Source: an uncultured Ruminococcus sp.
Lineage (GTDB): Bacteria; Bacillota; Clostridia; Oscillospirales; Acutalibacteraceae
Length of the DNA: 64,000 bases
Assembly (NCBI GenBank): GCA_902801245.1
Contig: CADCHW010000003.1
Location: forward strand, 66,742 to 130,741
Direction: 5' to 3'
The notes beneath the pieces are model-generated. The model worked only from the letters and a program-made list of their open reading frames with translations. It did no database searches and was not told the origin of the DNA. Position 1 is the first letter of the stretch. Each line of letters opens with the position of its first letter. The position numbers and the translations under genes were made by a program. This document shows positions 52,234 through 61,046 of the stretch, piece by piece.

Positions 52234-52785
52234 ATGAAGAAGTTATTGACCGCTATTCTTGCAATTTCTATGCTTGCTTCATATGCAGCGATTTCTTTTC
52301 CGGCAAGTGCGGCGGAAACTTATGAAGAACCGTCAAGCGTTCAGCTTACGGAGGATACGGCAATTGAATCTTCCGAAGCAATTTAACGATTGGCAATTTT
52401 GAAAACATTGGATATAGCTGTTTTTGAAAACTGTGCAGGTTTGAGCAAAGTAACCATTCCTTATACTGTTACAACAATCAACTATCACGCATTCAACAAT
52501 TGCCCCAATCTCACAATCTACGGCTACTCAAATTCAAAAGCCGAATCCTATGCTAAGGAAAACAATATTGATTTTGTCAGTCTTGGCAAATCAAAAACTA
52601 TGGGCGACGTTGACAGTGACGGAAAAATCACGTCTGCCGACAGCTTGTTTATTTTGAGATATTCCGTTAAGCTTGAAAAGTTCACGGACGAGCAGATTGC
52701 TCTTGCAGATGTGAACTCGGACAATAAAATCGACTCCTTGGACGCACTTACCGTTTTAAGACGTTCCGTAGGACTTGACGATTAA
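52234..52785 (+). pseudogene. Broken secreted LRR-dockerin gene
   Basis: ATG 52234 opens a signal peptide (MKKLLTAILAISMLASYAAI to ASAAE) that stops at TAA 52384 after 50 codons. The same frame resumes at 52390 with LRR (ENCAGLSKVTIPYTVTTINY) and a dockerin with loops DVDSDGKITSAD and DVNSDNKIDSLD. Between the two, the LRR sequence TIGNFENIGYSCF is found in a neighbouring frame (52387-52427), and dropping one T from the T5 run near 52423-52427 would join it to ENCAGL. A frameshift, and probably a deletion in the middle given the short length, has inactivated the gene. The promoter and start still look intact. Confidence 0.8.
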
Positions 52786-52817
52786 TTCTCAATCAATTTA
52801 TTTAATCGCAAACAAAT

Positions 52818-52843
52818 AACCGCTGAGATAATCTCAGCGGTTT
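52818..52843. terminator. Bidirectional terminator
   Basis: AACCGCTGAGAT pairs perfectly with ATCTCAGCGGTT around a 2-base centre, between convergent genes. Confidence 0.85.
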
Positions 52844-52858
52844 ATCGTTTATTTAATA

Positions 52859-55093
52859 TTAAAGATTTGTAGTTCTCGGGAACTTAATATTTTTCCATGA
52901 TTTCACGTTGCATTGACCGTAATCGTTAAATCCTGTTGCAACAACAGTTCCGTTCCATTTCAAACCAACGGTGCAGCGGTAATATGTGTAAATCTCCATA
53001 ATATTATCCCACTCTTCAACATTGCATTGACCGTGTTCGTTGTTGCCTGTTGCAACAACAGTTCCGTCCGCTCTCAATCCGACTGTATGGTCGGTGCTTG
53101 CGGAAATAGCGGTAATGTTTCTCCAGTTCTTAACATCACACTGACCATCGTTGTTGTTACCGACTGCACGAACTTTTCCGTTGTTGAGCAAACCCACGGT
53201 GTGAGCGGCACTCACCGATACAGCACAAATATCTCTCCAAGTATGAAGTTCGCATTGACCATAAGAATTGTCGCCGGTAGCATAAACCATTCCGTCCGCC
53301 CTTAAACCGACAGTATGTCTGCGGCTGGTAGCAACTGCGATAATATTTGTCCATGTATTTATCATACATTGAGCATAGGAGTTATCGCCTGCGGCTATCA
53401 GTGTTCCGTCTGTTCTAAGTCCGATTGAATGTCCCGGACCTATTGCAATCGAAACAATGTTTTTCCAGCTGTCAACATTGCACTGTCCCAAAGTGTTGTC
53501 ACCTGTCGCATAAACAGTGCCGTTTGCTCTTAAACCCATTGTGTAATTCTCACCTGTGTAAATTGCAATAACATTTTGCCATTCACGGGTGTTGCATTCA
53601 CCGAATTCATTGCTGCCTACGGCTTTAACAGTTCCGTCGGAAAGAAGAGCAACACAGTGTCTTGAAAGTGAGTGGTAATTTCCAAGACTTATTGATGAAA
53701 CATTACTCCAGCTTTTTATTGCACTGGCATCACTTTTAAGCTCTTTTTTCATCTCGTCCATTTGCTTGCCAAGCTCCATTTTGTCACGGGAAATCTGAGC
53801 AAACGGATAAACTCTGACACCGCCCGAGGTAATAATTTCGCCGTTCAATTTAATACCCATAATATACAGGAAATTGATTGCAATACTCTGTGTTTTTGTT
53901 GTAAGTGGGAGAGGGAATACTCCGTCCGGGTCAGGCTCGGGTTCGTTCGGCTGAGAAATGTAAACGTTACCTTTCGGAAACTGGTTGTGATTTGTGGGAT
54001 ACTTGTTTCGCTGACTGCGATTTCCTCCGGGCTGACTTTTCGGAGCTTCTGGTCTTTCGCCGAAATTAGAATTGAATTGAATAGGTGACATTGCAGAATC
54101 CGAATTTTCCTCAAGCTTGTAGATAAATCCGTCAATGGTTTTGCAGCGGCGAGTGTAATCGGGTTCAAGTGCGTATACCAAAGCATCAACAACGTTTTGC
54201 GGAACTTGATAATTTTTGCTCATATTCTTAAGCTGAGGGAAGTTCTCGTAAACATTCATACTGGTAGCTTCGGGAGGAATTTCACCTGTCAAGGCATCGT
54301 AAATTGTTGCACCCAGAGAATACACGTCCATATAAGTACCGTCTGTTTCCTCGGGAGTTTTCTGCTCGGGCGGAGAAAATCCGGGAGTGAAAGCGGAATC
54401 AACAATGAAACTCTGTGCAGTTCTTGCAAGTCCGAAATCAATAAGAACAAACTCTTCCATTGTTTCGTGTATTCTTCTAATCATAATATTTTGCGGCTTG
54501 ATATCTCTGTGAAGAAGTCCCTCACGGTGAAGAGATGCAAGGCAAAGCATAAGCGGCTTCATTTTTTCGTACAGAGCGTTCCAATTATATCTTCCGATTG
54601 CGACAATTCTGTCGTGCAAGGTTTTACCGTTAATATATTCCGTGATAATATATGATGTACGGTTTTCAAAAAGATAATCGTAAACCTTAACAATGTTGCT
54701 GTAGCGTTCACCCTTTGAAAGGCTCAAGCATTCCTTTTGTGTCTTATATGCAATTTCCTCAATGGAAACTTCGTCAATATCAAAGGTTACGGCAAGCGGA
54801 TTTTCAACATTCGGATTGCTGCAGTCACGGTGAAAAACACCGCTGTAAAATGTTTCCTTAATTACGACTTTTTTGTCAAGCTTCATATCACGACCGATAT
54901 ATGTAATTCCGAAACCGCCCGTACCTATGCTTCTGCCTACAAGATATCTTCCTTCATTCAAAAAAGTACCTGCCGGAAGCTCGTAATTTTCAGATATATG
55001 AACATCAAACAGCCTGCCGCATTTCGGGCAATACGGTTGAGAAGTGTCGTCAATTTGTGCCATACAATGATAGCAATAAATCATGGTTGTCAT
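52859..55093 (-). CDS. Zinc-ribbon / Ser-Thr protein kinase / RCC1-repeat fusion protein
   Basis: 744 residues. A zinc ribbon (CYHC ... CPKC, 7-25) precedes a Hanks-type kinase (about 50-330): Gly loop IGTGGFGITYIG, Lys in KVVIKETF, catalytic HRDIKPQNIM, DFG in LIDFGLA, and GFSPPEQ in the activation segment. A Pro/Asn/Gln-rich linker (335-395) leads to a C-terminal half made of seven RCC1-type units, each containing a variant of VGLRADGTVYATGDNSYGQC, likely forming a beta propeller. No membrane helix and no PASTA domains, so it is cytosolic, unlike PrkC. mreB lies 52 bases upstream on the same strand. The propeller may choose substrates. The start may also be the second ATG at 55084. Confidence 0.92.
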   Translation of the reverse strand: MTTMIYCYHCMAQIDDTSQPYCPKCGRLFDVHISENYELPAGTFLNEGRYLVGRSIGTGGFGITYIGRDMKLDKKVVIKETFYSGVFHRDCSNPNVENPLAVTFDIDEVSIEEIAYKTQKECLSLSKGERYSNIVKVYDYLFENRTSYIITEYINGKTLHDRIVAIGRYNWNALYEKMKPLMLCLASLHREGLLHRDIKPQNIMIRRIHETMEEFVLIDFGLARTAQSFIVDSAFTPGFSPPEQKTPEETDGTYMDVYSLGATIYDALTGEIPPEATSMNVYENFPQLKNMSKNYQVPQNVVDALVYALEPDYTRRCKTIDGFIYKLEENSDSAMSPIQFNSNFGERPEAPKSQPGGNRSQRNKYPTNHNQFPKGNVYISQPNEPEPDPDGVFPLPLTTKTQSIAINFLYIMGIKLNGEIITSGGVRVYPFAQISRDKMELGKQMDEMKKELKSDASAIKSWSNVSSISLGNYHSLSRHCVALLSDGTVKAVGSNEFGECNTREWQNVIAIYTGENYTMGLRANGTVYATGDNTLGQCNVDSWKNIVSIAIGPGHSIGLRTDGTLIAAGDNSYAQCMINTWTNIIAVATSRRHTVGLRADGMVYATGDNSYGQCELHTWRDICAVSVSAAHTVGLLNNGKVRAVGNNNDGQCDVKNWRNITAISASTDHTVGLRADGTVVATGNNEHGQCNVEEWDNIMEIYTYYRCTVGLKWNGTVVATGFNDYGQCNVKSWKNIKFPRTTNL

Positions 55094-55145
55094 CGTCCTT
55101 TAATTTTCATTTGTAATGTTAAATATATTTTAATTTTATAATTTA

Positions 55146-56168
55146 TTAATAAGGCGTACTCAGCGGATTCACAGCACCGTTTTCGTCAACTTCGCCTTGA
55201 CCTATATATCTGAGTGCAAATCCGCAGCCGTTTATCACGCAGTCGGCAGGATTCTCGGCAATGTGTACGTCAATTTTCAGCTGCTCGCAAATAAGCTTAT
55301 CCATTCCGTAAAGCAGTGAACCGCCGCCCGTCATAACGATTCCGTCACGGTAAATGTCACCGACCAGCTCGGGCGGAGTACTCTCCAGAACATCCTGAAC
55401 AGCTCCCGTAATTGTTTTTGCAACCTCACCGAGAACAGGGCAAAGCTCCGTGTTTGTAAGCTCCACAGCCTGCGGCAGACCCGTAACGGTATTACGTCCT
55501 TTAAGAATGAATTTCTTTTCGACTTCGGGTTTGAATACAGCTCCGACTTCAAGCTTCGCTTTTTCCGCAGTAACTCTTCCGATTACAAGATTATACTTCC
55601 GGCGAGCATATTTTATGATTTCTTCATCGAAGCTGCTGCCGGCGACTTTCATCGACCTTGATACAGAAATGTCACCCAAAGAAATAACCGCCATATCTGT
55701 AGTACCGCCGCCGATATCGAGTATAAAACGTCCGTGAGGACTTCGTATATCAAGTCCCGCGCCTATTGCCGCAGCCTTAGACGCTTCAATCAAGCTGACA
55801 TTCCGCACTCCTATTGAAAGTATTGAATTTACGACCGCTCGTTTTTCAACATCTGTAATTTCTCCCGGAATGCCGGCAACTACTCTGGGTTTGATTATAC
55901 GGCTTATGTTAGCCTTGCCCAGCTGAATTTTAAGCATATTTTCAACTAAATAAAAATCCGAAATTACACCGCCGACAATAGGCTCCATAGAACTCAATCT
56001 TTGCGACGTTCGTCCCATCATATTGTAAGCGTCGTGACCGACAGCAATAATATCGTCATTATCAAGATTTATAGTAACCACAGACGGTTCATCAAGAAAT
56101 TTGCCTTTATTGGCTAAGTAAATTCTTGTATTTGATGTCCCCAAATCTATAGCAATATCCGTACTCAA
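55146..56168 (-). CDS. mreB: MreB-family actin-like cell shape protein
   Basis: 340 residues from TTG 56168 (AAGGGGAAG upstream); the frame is open to 56207 without a site. Phosphate 1 loop IAIDLGTSNTRIY, connect region ARRKYNLVIGRVTAEKAK, phosphate 2 FILDIGGGTTDMAVISLG, adenosine region VMTGGGSLLYGMDKLI. It polymerises under the membrane and guides peptidoglycan synthesis. It stands alone, without mreC/mreD, as is usual for mbl/mreBH-type copies. The kinase-RCC1 gene follows in the same direction, so the two are probably co-transcribed. Confidence 0.94.
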   Translation of the reverse strand: MSTDIAIDLGTSNTRIYLANKGKFLDEPSVVTINLDNDDIIAVGHDAYNMMGRTSQRLSSMEPIVGGVISDFYLVENMLKIQLGKANISRIIKPRVVAGIPGEITDVEKRAVVNSILSIGVRNVSLIEASKAAAIGAGLDIRSPHGRFILDIGGGTTDMAVISLGDISVSRSMKVAGSSFDEEIIKYARRKYNLVIGRVTAEKAKLEVGAVFKPEVEKKFILKGRNTVTGLPQAVELTNTELCPVLGEVAKTITGAVQDVLESTPPELVGDIYRDGIVMTGGGSLLYGMDKLICEQLKIDVHIAENPADCVINGCGFALRYIGQGEVDENGAVNPLSTPY

Positions 56169-56419
56169 ATTTTCACTTCCCCTTACCTTCAAAATCTTTA
56201 TATTCAAAATCTTTATATTGCGATTTATTTTTATCTCTTTACTGTAATATACTTTTCAAGAGTTTTCAGATTACGCAAGTCTACTCATATTAATTATATT
56301 ATAATATTGACCCTCTTGTCAATATGTTACAAAATATTTGAACAAATAAAAATTAAAAAATTTCGCATTTTATTAAAATTTATTCGATTTTTGTATATAA
56401 TTTTCACAATGCTGAGTTC

Positions 56420-57043
56420 CTACCAGTTTATAGTCACAAAACATACATTGCCTGCACCGTGTTCGATGAGCTTATCTGCACAAGCCGACAAAGTAGAGCC
56501 GGTAGTTACAACATCGTCAAAAATCAATATATTTTTATCTGTAATATCTATATTGTCTATACATTGATAAACATCTTTAACATTGGCAATTCTCTCTTCT
56601 CTCGAAAGAGAATGCTGTGACTTGCTTTTCTCCGCTTGATACAACAGCGGTTTATATACGGTTTTGTTTAATCTAGCCGTTTCTTTTGCAAGAAGCTTTA
56701 CTTGGTCGTAAGGTCTTTCGTTTGTTTTTTGCTTGTGAGGAGGTACTGATGTGTAATAATCAAAACTGATATCATCATAACATTTTGATATAATATTACT
56801 CATAATTATAGCAAACTGAATATAATACTGTTTGTGTTGACGATATTTATATCTTAATACGGCTTTTCTGTGCACACCCTCGTGAATAAATGCCGAAACA
56901 CAGGTATAACCGCTTGGCAGAACTTTTTTGTGCGGAGTTATGTTCAAATATTTCAAACAATTGTTACAGCAAGGCTTGTCGGACGGAATAACCTTGTCAC
57001 AGAACAAACATCGGCAGGGGAAAAGAAATCTCGAAATTATCAT
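56420..57043 (-). CDS. comF: ComF-family phosphoribosyltransferase-like protein
   Basis: 207 residues. N-terminal zinc finger (CRCLFCDKVI ... CCNNCLKYL, 10-34), a middle region with AFIHEGVHRKAVLRYKYR, and the type I phosphoribosyltransferase loop ILIFDDVVTTGSTLSAC near 170-186. ComF takes part in DNA uptake in transformable bacteria; in Clostridia it is widespread and may link to recombination. It starts 7 bases after the recD2 stop, so the two are coupled. Confidence 0.93.
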   Translation of the reverse strand: MIISRFLFPCRCLFCDKVIPSDKPCCNNCLKYLNITPHKKVLPSGYTCVSAFIHEGVHRKAVLRYKYRQHKQYYIQFAIIMSNIISKCYDDISFDYYTSVPPHKQKTNERPYDQVKLLAKETARLNKTVYKPLLYQAEKSKSQHSLSREERIANVKDVYQCIDNIDITDKNILIFDDVVTTGSTLSACADKLIEHGAGNVCFVTINW

Positions 57044-57049
57044 AACCGA

Positions 57050-59269
57050 TTACTCCGTTTCTGTTCCTCGGATAAGAAATTCTTTCAAGCCTGAATACCT
57101 GAGAGTTCGCTTGTTGTTTATTACCATACGCTCCATAATTTCGGGCTTGCCTACAAGTATCAAAAGCTTTTTCGCACGGGTAACCGCCGTATACAAAAGA
57201 TTCCTGTAAAGAAGCTGAGGAGGATTGTTATACATCGGAATGATGACAGCCTCAAATTCGTTGCCTTGACTTTTATGTATAGTTGAACAATACGCAAGGT
57301 CAACGTCGATAATATCATCAAAGGTGTATACAGCTTCTTTATCGTCAAACCGAATTTTAACTTTTCGATTTGACTTATTTATCTCCGTAAGTACACCGAT
57401 ATCACCGTTAAAAATACCCTCTCCGCTAACTCCGTCTTTTCTTGTCCACGGAATGTTATAGTTATTCTTGTATTGCATAACCTTGTCGCCCTCACGCAGA
57501 ACACGCTGATTTACGGCAATCTCCGTCTTGTCGGGGGACGGCGGATTTACGGCTTCCTGCAAAGCTATGTTAAGCTCTGCCGTTCCAAGCTCGCCTTTTC
57601 TTGACGGTGTGAGAATCTGAATTTCATCGGAAAGAGAGTAGCCGTATGTTTTGGGAAGTCTGTTAGTGCAAAGCTCGATTATTGTGTTAAGTATAACAGC
57701 TGATGAACTGCATTTCAAAAAGAAAAAGTCATTGTTCTTAACATCGATTACGGGCATTTCGCCTTTGTTTATTTTATGTGCATTGGTAATAATAAGGCTT
57801 TGCATTGATTGACGGAAGATTTTGTTAAGAGTCACGGTAGGGAGCAGCTTTGAAGCGATTAAATCACCGAGAACATTTCCGGCACCCACACTAGGAAGCT
57901 GGTCGCTGTCACCGACCAGAATAAGACGGCAGCCAAGCGGAAAGGCTCTCATAACACTGTCAAGCAAAACAGAATCAATCATTGAAACCTCATCTAAAAT
58001 CAAAGCGTCACAGGAAAGTGTGTTTTGCTCGTTGCGTTTGAAAACGGGACGTTCGTTTTCTGTCCATTCAACCTCAAGAAGTCTGTGAATGGTTTTAGCT
58101 TCGCAGCCTGTAAGCTCGCTCATTCTTTGAGCAGCTCTGCCTGTGGGAGCGGCAAGGAGAACTTTCTCACCGTTGGCTTTCAGAATTTTAATAATAGCGT
58201 TTAGGGTGGTTGTTTTACCTGTACCCGGACCGCCTGTCAAAATAAGAATACCTTTCGTAAGTGCCTTGTTTATAGCCTCTTTTTGCAAATCGGCATATTC
58301 GATATGTTCATTGTCTTCGATTTCCTTTATTTTACCTTCGATATCGCTGATAATTTGAGGAGGAAATCTAAGAAGCATTTGAAGCCTTGCAGCTGCATAT
58401 GTTTCAACCCTATGATATATCGGAAGAAAAATAAATTCCTTGCTGCCGTTATCCTGAAAATCACTGAAAAGGCTTGCATCTGTTACCATTTTTTCAAGAA
58501 CATCATTAACTTTTTCGGACTCAATTCTTGCAAATTTCACGCAGGTTTCCAAAAGCTTTTCTTTCGGCAGACAGGTGTGACCGTTTGCGGTGTTGTGATT
58601 TAAAATATGTACAATCGCAGCTCTGATTCGGAAATCGCTGTCAAAAGCTTTTTCCTGCATAACGGCTATTTGGTCGGCTCGCACGAAGCTGATGTTAATT
58701 TCTTCGTCACACAGTATATACGGATTTTCTTCAATCATCTTTTCGGCATTGATACCGAGATGTTTCCAAATTCGCACACATTCCTCGGGAGTGATATTAT
58801 ACTTTTCAAGCTGAATTAAAAGTTCTCTGAATCCGAAAGTTTTCTTTAGCTCTTCGCTCATAGCTTTGGCTTTTTCAAGGGTAATGCCGCTAATGACAGT
58901 CAAACGATCGGGGGAGTTCTCTATAATATCAAGAGTTTCGTCGCCGAATTCCTGAACTATTTTCGCAGCCATTCTTGCACCTATTCCCTTAATGGCACGG
59001 CTTGAAAGATATTTCAGAATGGCAGCACTTGTTTTAGGCTGACATCTTTCAAAAAAATTGACTGAAAGCTGATTGCCGTAATTCGGGTGAGTTTTAAATA
59101 CACCGGTTGCCTTTATTTCATCACCGACGCCAACTCCGGGCATAATTCCGACAGCCGAAATTATTTTTTCGCCTGTGTCTATATTAAGAACAGTATAGCC
59201 GTTGGAATCGTTTCGATAAATTATATTGTCAATATTTCCGATTACTTCAAAAGTTTCGTTATTGTTCAT
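57050..59269 (-). CDS. recD2: RecD2-like ATP-dependent DNA helicase
   Basis: 739 residues from ATG 59269 (GGAGAAC upstream). N-terminal OB-like domain (FEVIGNIDNIIYRNDSNGYTVLNI), helix-hairpin-helix region (IKGIGARMAAKIVQEFGDETLDIIENSPDRL), then the SF1B 5'-3' helicase: Walker A LTGGPGTGKTTTLNAI near 345, ALILDEVSMID, LVGDSDQLPSVGAGNVL, and C-terminal DVDLAYCSTIHKSQGNEFEAVIIP and LLYTAVTRAKKLL. It unwinds DNA in repair independently of RecBC. comF follows. Confidence 0.95.
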   Translation of the reverse strand: MNNNETFEVIGNIDNIIYRNDSNGYTVLNIDTGEKIISAVGIMPGVGVGDEIKATGVFKTHPNYGNQLSVNFFERCQPKTSAAILKYLSSRAIKGIGARMAAKIVQEFGDETLDIIENSPDRLTVISGITLEKAKAMSEELKKTFGFRELLIQLEKYNITPEECVRIWKHLGINAEKMIEENPYILCDEEINISFVRADQIAVMQEKAFDSDFRIRAAIVHILNHNTANGHTCLPKEKLLETCVKFARIESEKVNDVLEKMVTDASLFSDFQDNGSKEFIFLPIYHRVETYAAARLQMLLRFPPQIISDIEGKIKEIEDNEHIEYADLQKEAINKALTKGILILTGGPGTGKTTTLNAIIKILKANGEKVLLAAPTGRAAQRMSELTGCEAKTIHRLLEVEWTENERPVFKRNEQNTLSCDALILDEVSMIDSVLLDSVMRAFPLGCRLILVGDSDQLPSVGAGNVLGDLIASKLLPTVTLNKIFRQSMQSLIITNAHKINKGEMPVIDVKNNDFFFLKCSSSAVILNTIIELCTNRLPKTYGYSLSDEIQILTPSRKGELGTAELNIALQEAVNPPSPDKTEIAVNQRVLREGDKVMQYKNNYNIPWTRKDGVSGEGIFNGDIGVLTEINKSNRKVKIRFDDKEAVYTFDDIIDVDLAYCSTIHKSQGNEFEAVIIPMYNNPPQLLYRNLLYTAVTRAKKLLILVGKPEIMERMVINNKRTLRYSGLKEFLIRGTETE

Positions 59270-59419
59270 TTTTACGTTCTCCAAAATATATTTTTCTTTT
59301 CTTATTATAACACAAATCCGAAAATTATTCATCATAAATTTTAAGATTTTTAAAAGAAATTCTGAACTGTACAGCAGTCAAGTTTTTCAAATTTGACACT
59401 CGCCCATATCTTTTGGATA

Positions 59420-59706
59420 TATACTCAAGGTCAAAAAGATTTACCATTTAAAGTTTGGTCAAGCTTTTTAAAGCTTGCGGGCGACGGAACACCCCAAGAA
59501 GTCAAGCCGTTAGGCGTAGACTGATTGGGAGGTGTTCCTAGTGGTCTTGCACCATGCAGGGGCAGAGCCCTGCTCGCGAAACTAAACAAACTATAATCAG
59601 AAAAACAATAAGAAATATGACTTTCCGCAAAAAACAAAACAGGCAACAGCGAAGCGAATTGCTGATCAAAGAAAGATACCTTACGATTTGATTTCAACTG
59701 TACAGG
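59420..59706 (+). repeat. Repeat family B, copy 4 (long form, mixed ends)
   Basis: Starts with a TATACTC-type end (59420-59426) and finishes with the other end type, CAACTGTACA (59695-59704). It carries the nested GGAACACC...GGTGTTCC module but lacks the GACGGAACAAATTAT and CCCTCAG segments. Confidence 0.83.
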
Positions 59707-59912
59707 TAGGGATTTTTTACTTGTCGGACGAACTTCTATCCTGAAATCTATTGTACGTTTCGCAGCAGCGGAAAGTATATCTGCGGTTGAAATCAGAAAT
59801 AGTGAAATCAGAAATAGTATAAAACAAACAATAAAAAATATTGATTGATTCTTGTCAACTTTTGACAGTAGGTTGAATATACATCTATTAAAAAATAAAA
59901 GTAGGTGTATAT
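59707..59912. other. Leader region of sigK with a 15-bp tandem duplication
   Basis: About 200 bases. GAAATCAGAAATAGT occurs twice head to tail at 59789-59818. No convincing sigma-A promoter is seen, which would agree with control by a sporulation sigma factor, but I cannot identify the boxes with confidence. Confidence 0.45.
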
Positions 59913-60602
59913 ATGTTCCGAACGTTGATTGGGTTTTTAAGCGAGTTTGCTTTGGTGGCAATTCTTCATGTTGTAGGCTCGGGGTCGTTTCCGAAGCCGC
60001 TGTCAAAAAAAGAAGAAGAGGAACAAATCAGACGTTTAAAAAACGGCGACCAAACTGCGAGAAATACTCTCATTGAGCATAATCTCAGGTTGGTCGCTCA
60101 TATTGTGAAAAAATATTACGGCGTTGCAAGTGATCAGGACGATTTAGTTTCAATCGGTACAATCGGACTTATTAAAGCAATTGATACCTTTAATGCTGAT
60201 AAAAATATAAAGCTGTCGAGCTATGCTTCAAGGTGTATTGAAAACGAGATTCTTATGCATATACGAAGTATTAAGAAGAATTCACTTGACGTGTCGCTTG
60301 ATGAATCGATTGATACAGACAAGGACGGCAATCCTCTAACGTTAATGGATATTATGGCAACCGAGGATAATATTTTAGATGAACTCGATTTAAAAATGAA
60401 TTCGGAGAAAATGTACGGCTTTATAGAACAGCTGCTGCCAAGGGAACGCAGCATTATTATAATGAGATACGGTCTTAACGGAAAAAAACCGATGACTCAA
60501 AAAGAAGTTGCGGATAGGCTGAATATTTCAAGGTCATATGTTTCCAGAATTGAAAAAAAGACTATTGCAAAGTTAGCTCAAAGATTTGATAGTAATGATT
60601 AG
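59913..60602 (+). CDS. sigK: Sporulation sigma factor SigK (pro-sigma-K)
   Basis: 229 residues. A hydrophobic pro-sequence (MFRTLIGFLSEFALVAILHVV) keeps the precursor at the forespore membrane until cleavage. Then GSFPKPLSKKEEEEQIRRL, region 2 ARNTLIEHNLRLVAHIVKKYYG with DDLVSIGTIGLIKAIDTFN and YASRCIENEILMHIRS, and region 4 ERSIIIMRYGLNG with QKEVADRLNISRSYVSRIEKK. It directs late mother-cell genes for cortex, coat and lysis. The gene is uninterrupted, so no skin element is present here. AGGTG precedes the ATG. Confidence 0.95.
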   Translation: MFRTLIGFLSEFALVAILHVVGSGSFPKPLSKKEEEEQIRRLKNGDQTARNTLIEHNLRLVAHIVKKYYGVASDQDDLVSIGTIGLIKAIDTFNADKNIKLSSYASRCIENEILMHIRSIKKNSLDVSLDESIDTDKDGNPLTLMDIMATEDNILDELDLKMNSEKMYGFIEQLLPRERSIIIMRYGLNGKKPMTQKEVADRLNISRSYVSRIEKKTIAKLAQRFDSND

Positions 60603-60672
60603 GGGATAGCTTTATCAGCCGTAAGAATTTACAAGAAAGGGAATTCATTTTTTGAGTGAACAACTATTGCTC

Positions 60673-60900
60673 TATACTCGCAAGCATTAAGATTTATCAC
60701 TTTTCTTTCTTCGACCTGCAATTCGCTATGCTGTTGCCTGTTTTTGTTTGTTTTTCTGATGATAGCTTGTTTAGTTTCGCTGAGGGTAGTTTATTTTTCT
60801 ACAATAATTTGTTCCGTCAGCGAGCGGGGCTCTGCCCCTGCACCCCGCAAGCTTTGGAAAGCTTGACCAAACTTTAACAGGCTTCGTAACCATACAGCTA
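60673..60900 (-). repeat. Repeat family B, short form, mixed ends
   Basis: Left end TATACTCG (60673-60680), right end AACCATACAGCT. In reverse it reads the short form across the insertion point (GCTCTGCCCCTGCACCCCGCAAGC) without the nested module. TTTCGCTGAGGGTAGTTTA and AATTTGTTCCGTCAGCG are present. Confidence 0.83.
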
Positions 60901-61046
60901 TAAAATTTTCAGAAAAAAATCGATATACGTATCTCTTGCAAACATTGTTTCACCAATTATAATATCTGTACATTTGTTCTTATTTGTGGTATAATAATAA
61001 AAAACTTATTTCAAACAAAAATCTACAAATAAGGACGTGATTAAAA

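Noticed and set aside
59789..59818. Two head-to-tail 15-bp units as a possible CRISPR or iteron array
   Set aside because: Only two units, no spacers and no cas or replication genes nearby.
59431..60006. Long minus-strand frame of 191 codons across the region before sigK
   Set aside because: Its first part reads against sigK and its last part is repeat family B; there is no ribosome binding site and the composition is not protein-like.
59913..60602. skin-type interruption of sigK
   Set aside because: The frame is continuous from pro-sequence to region 4.
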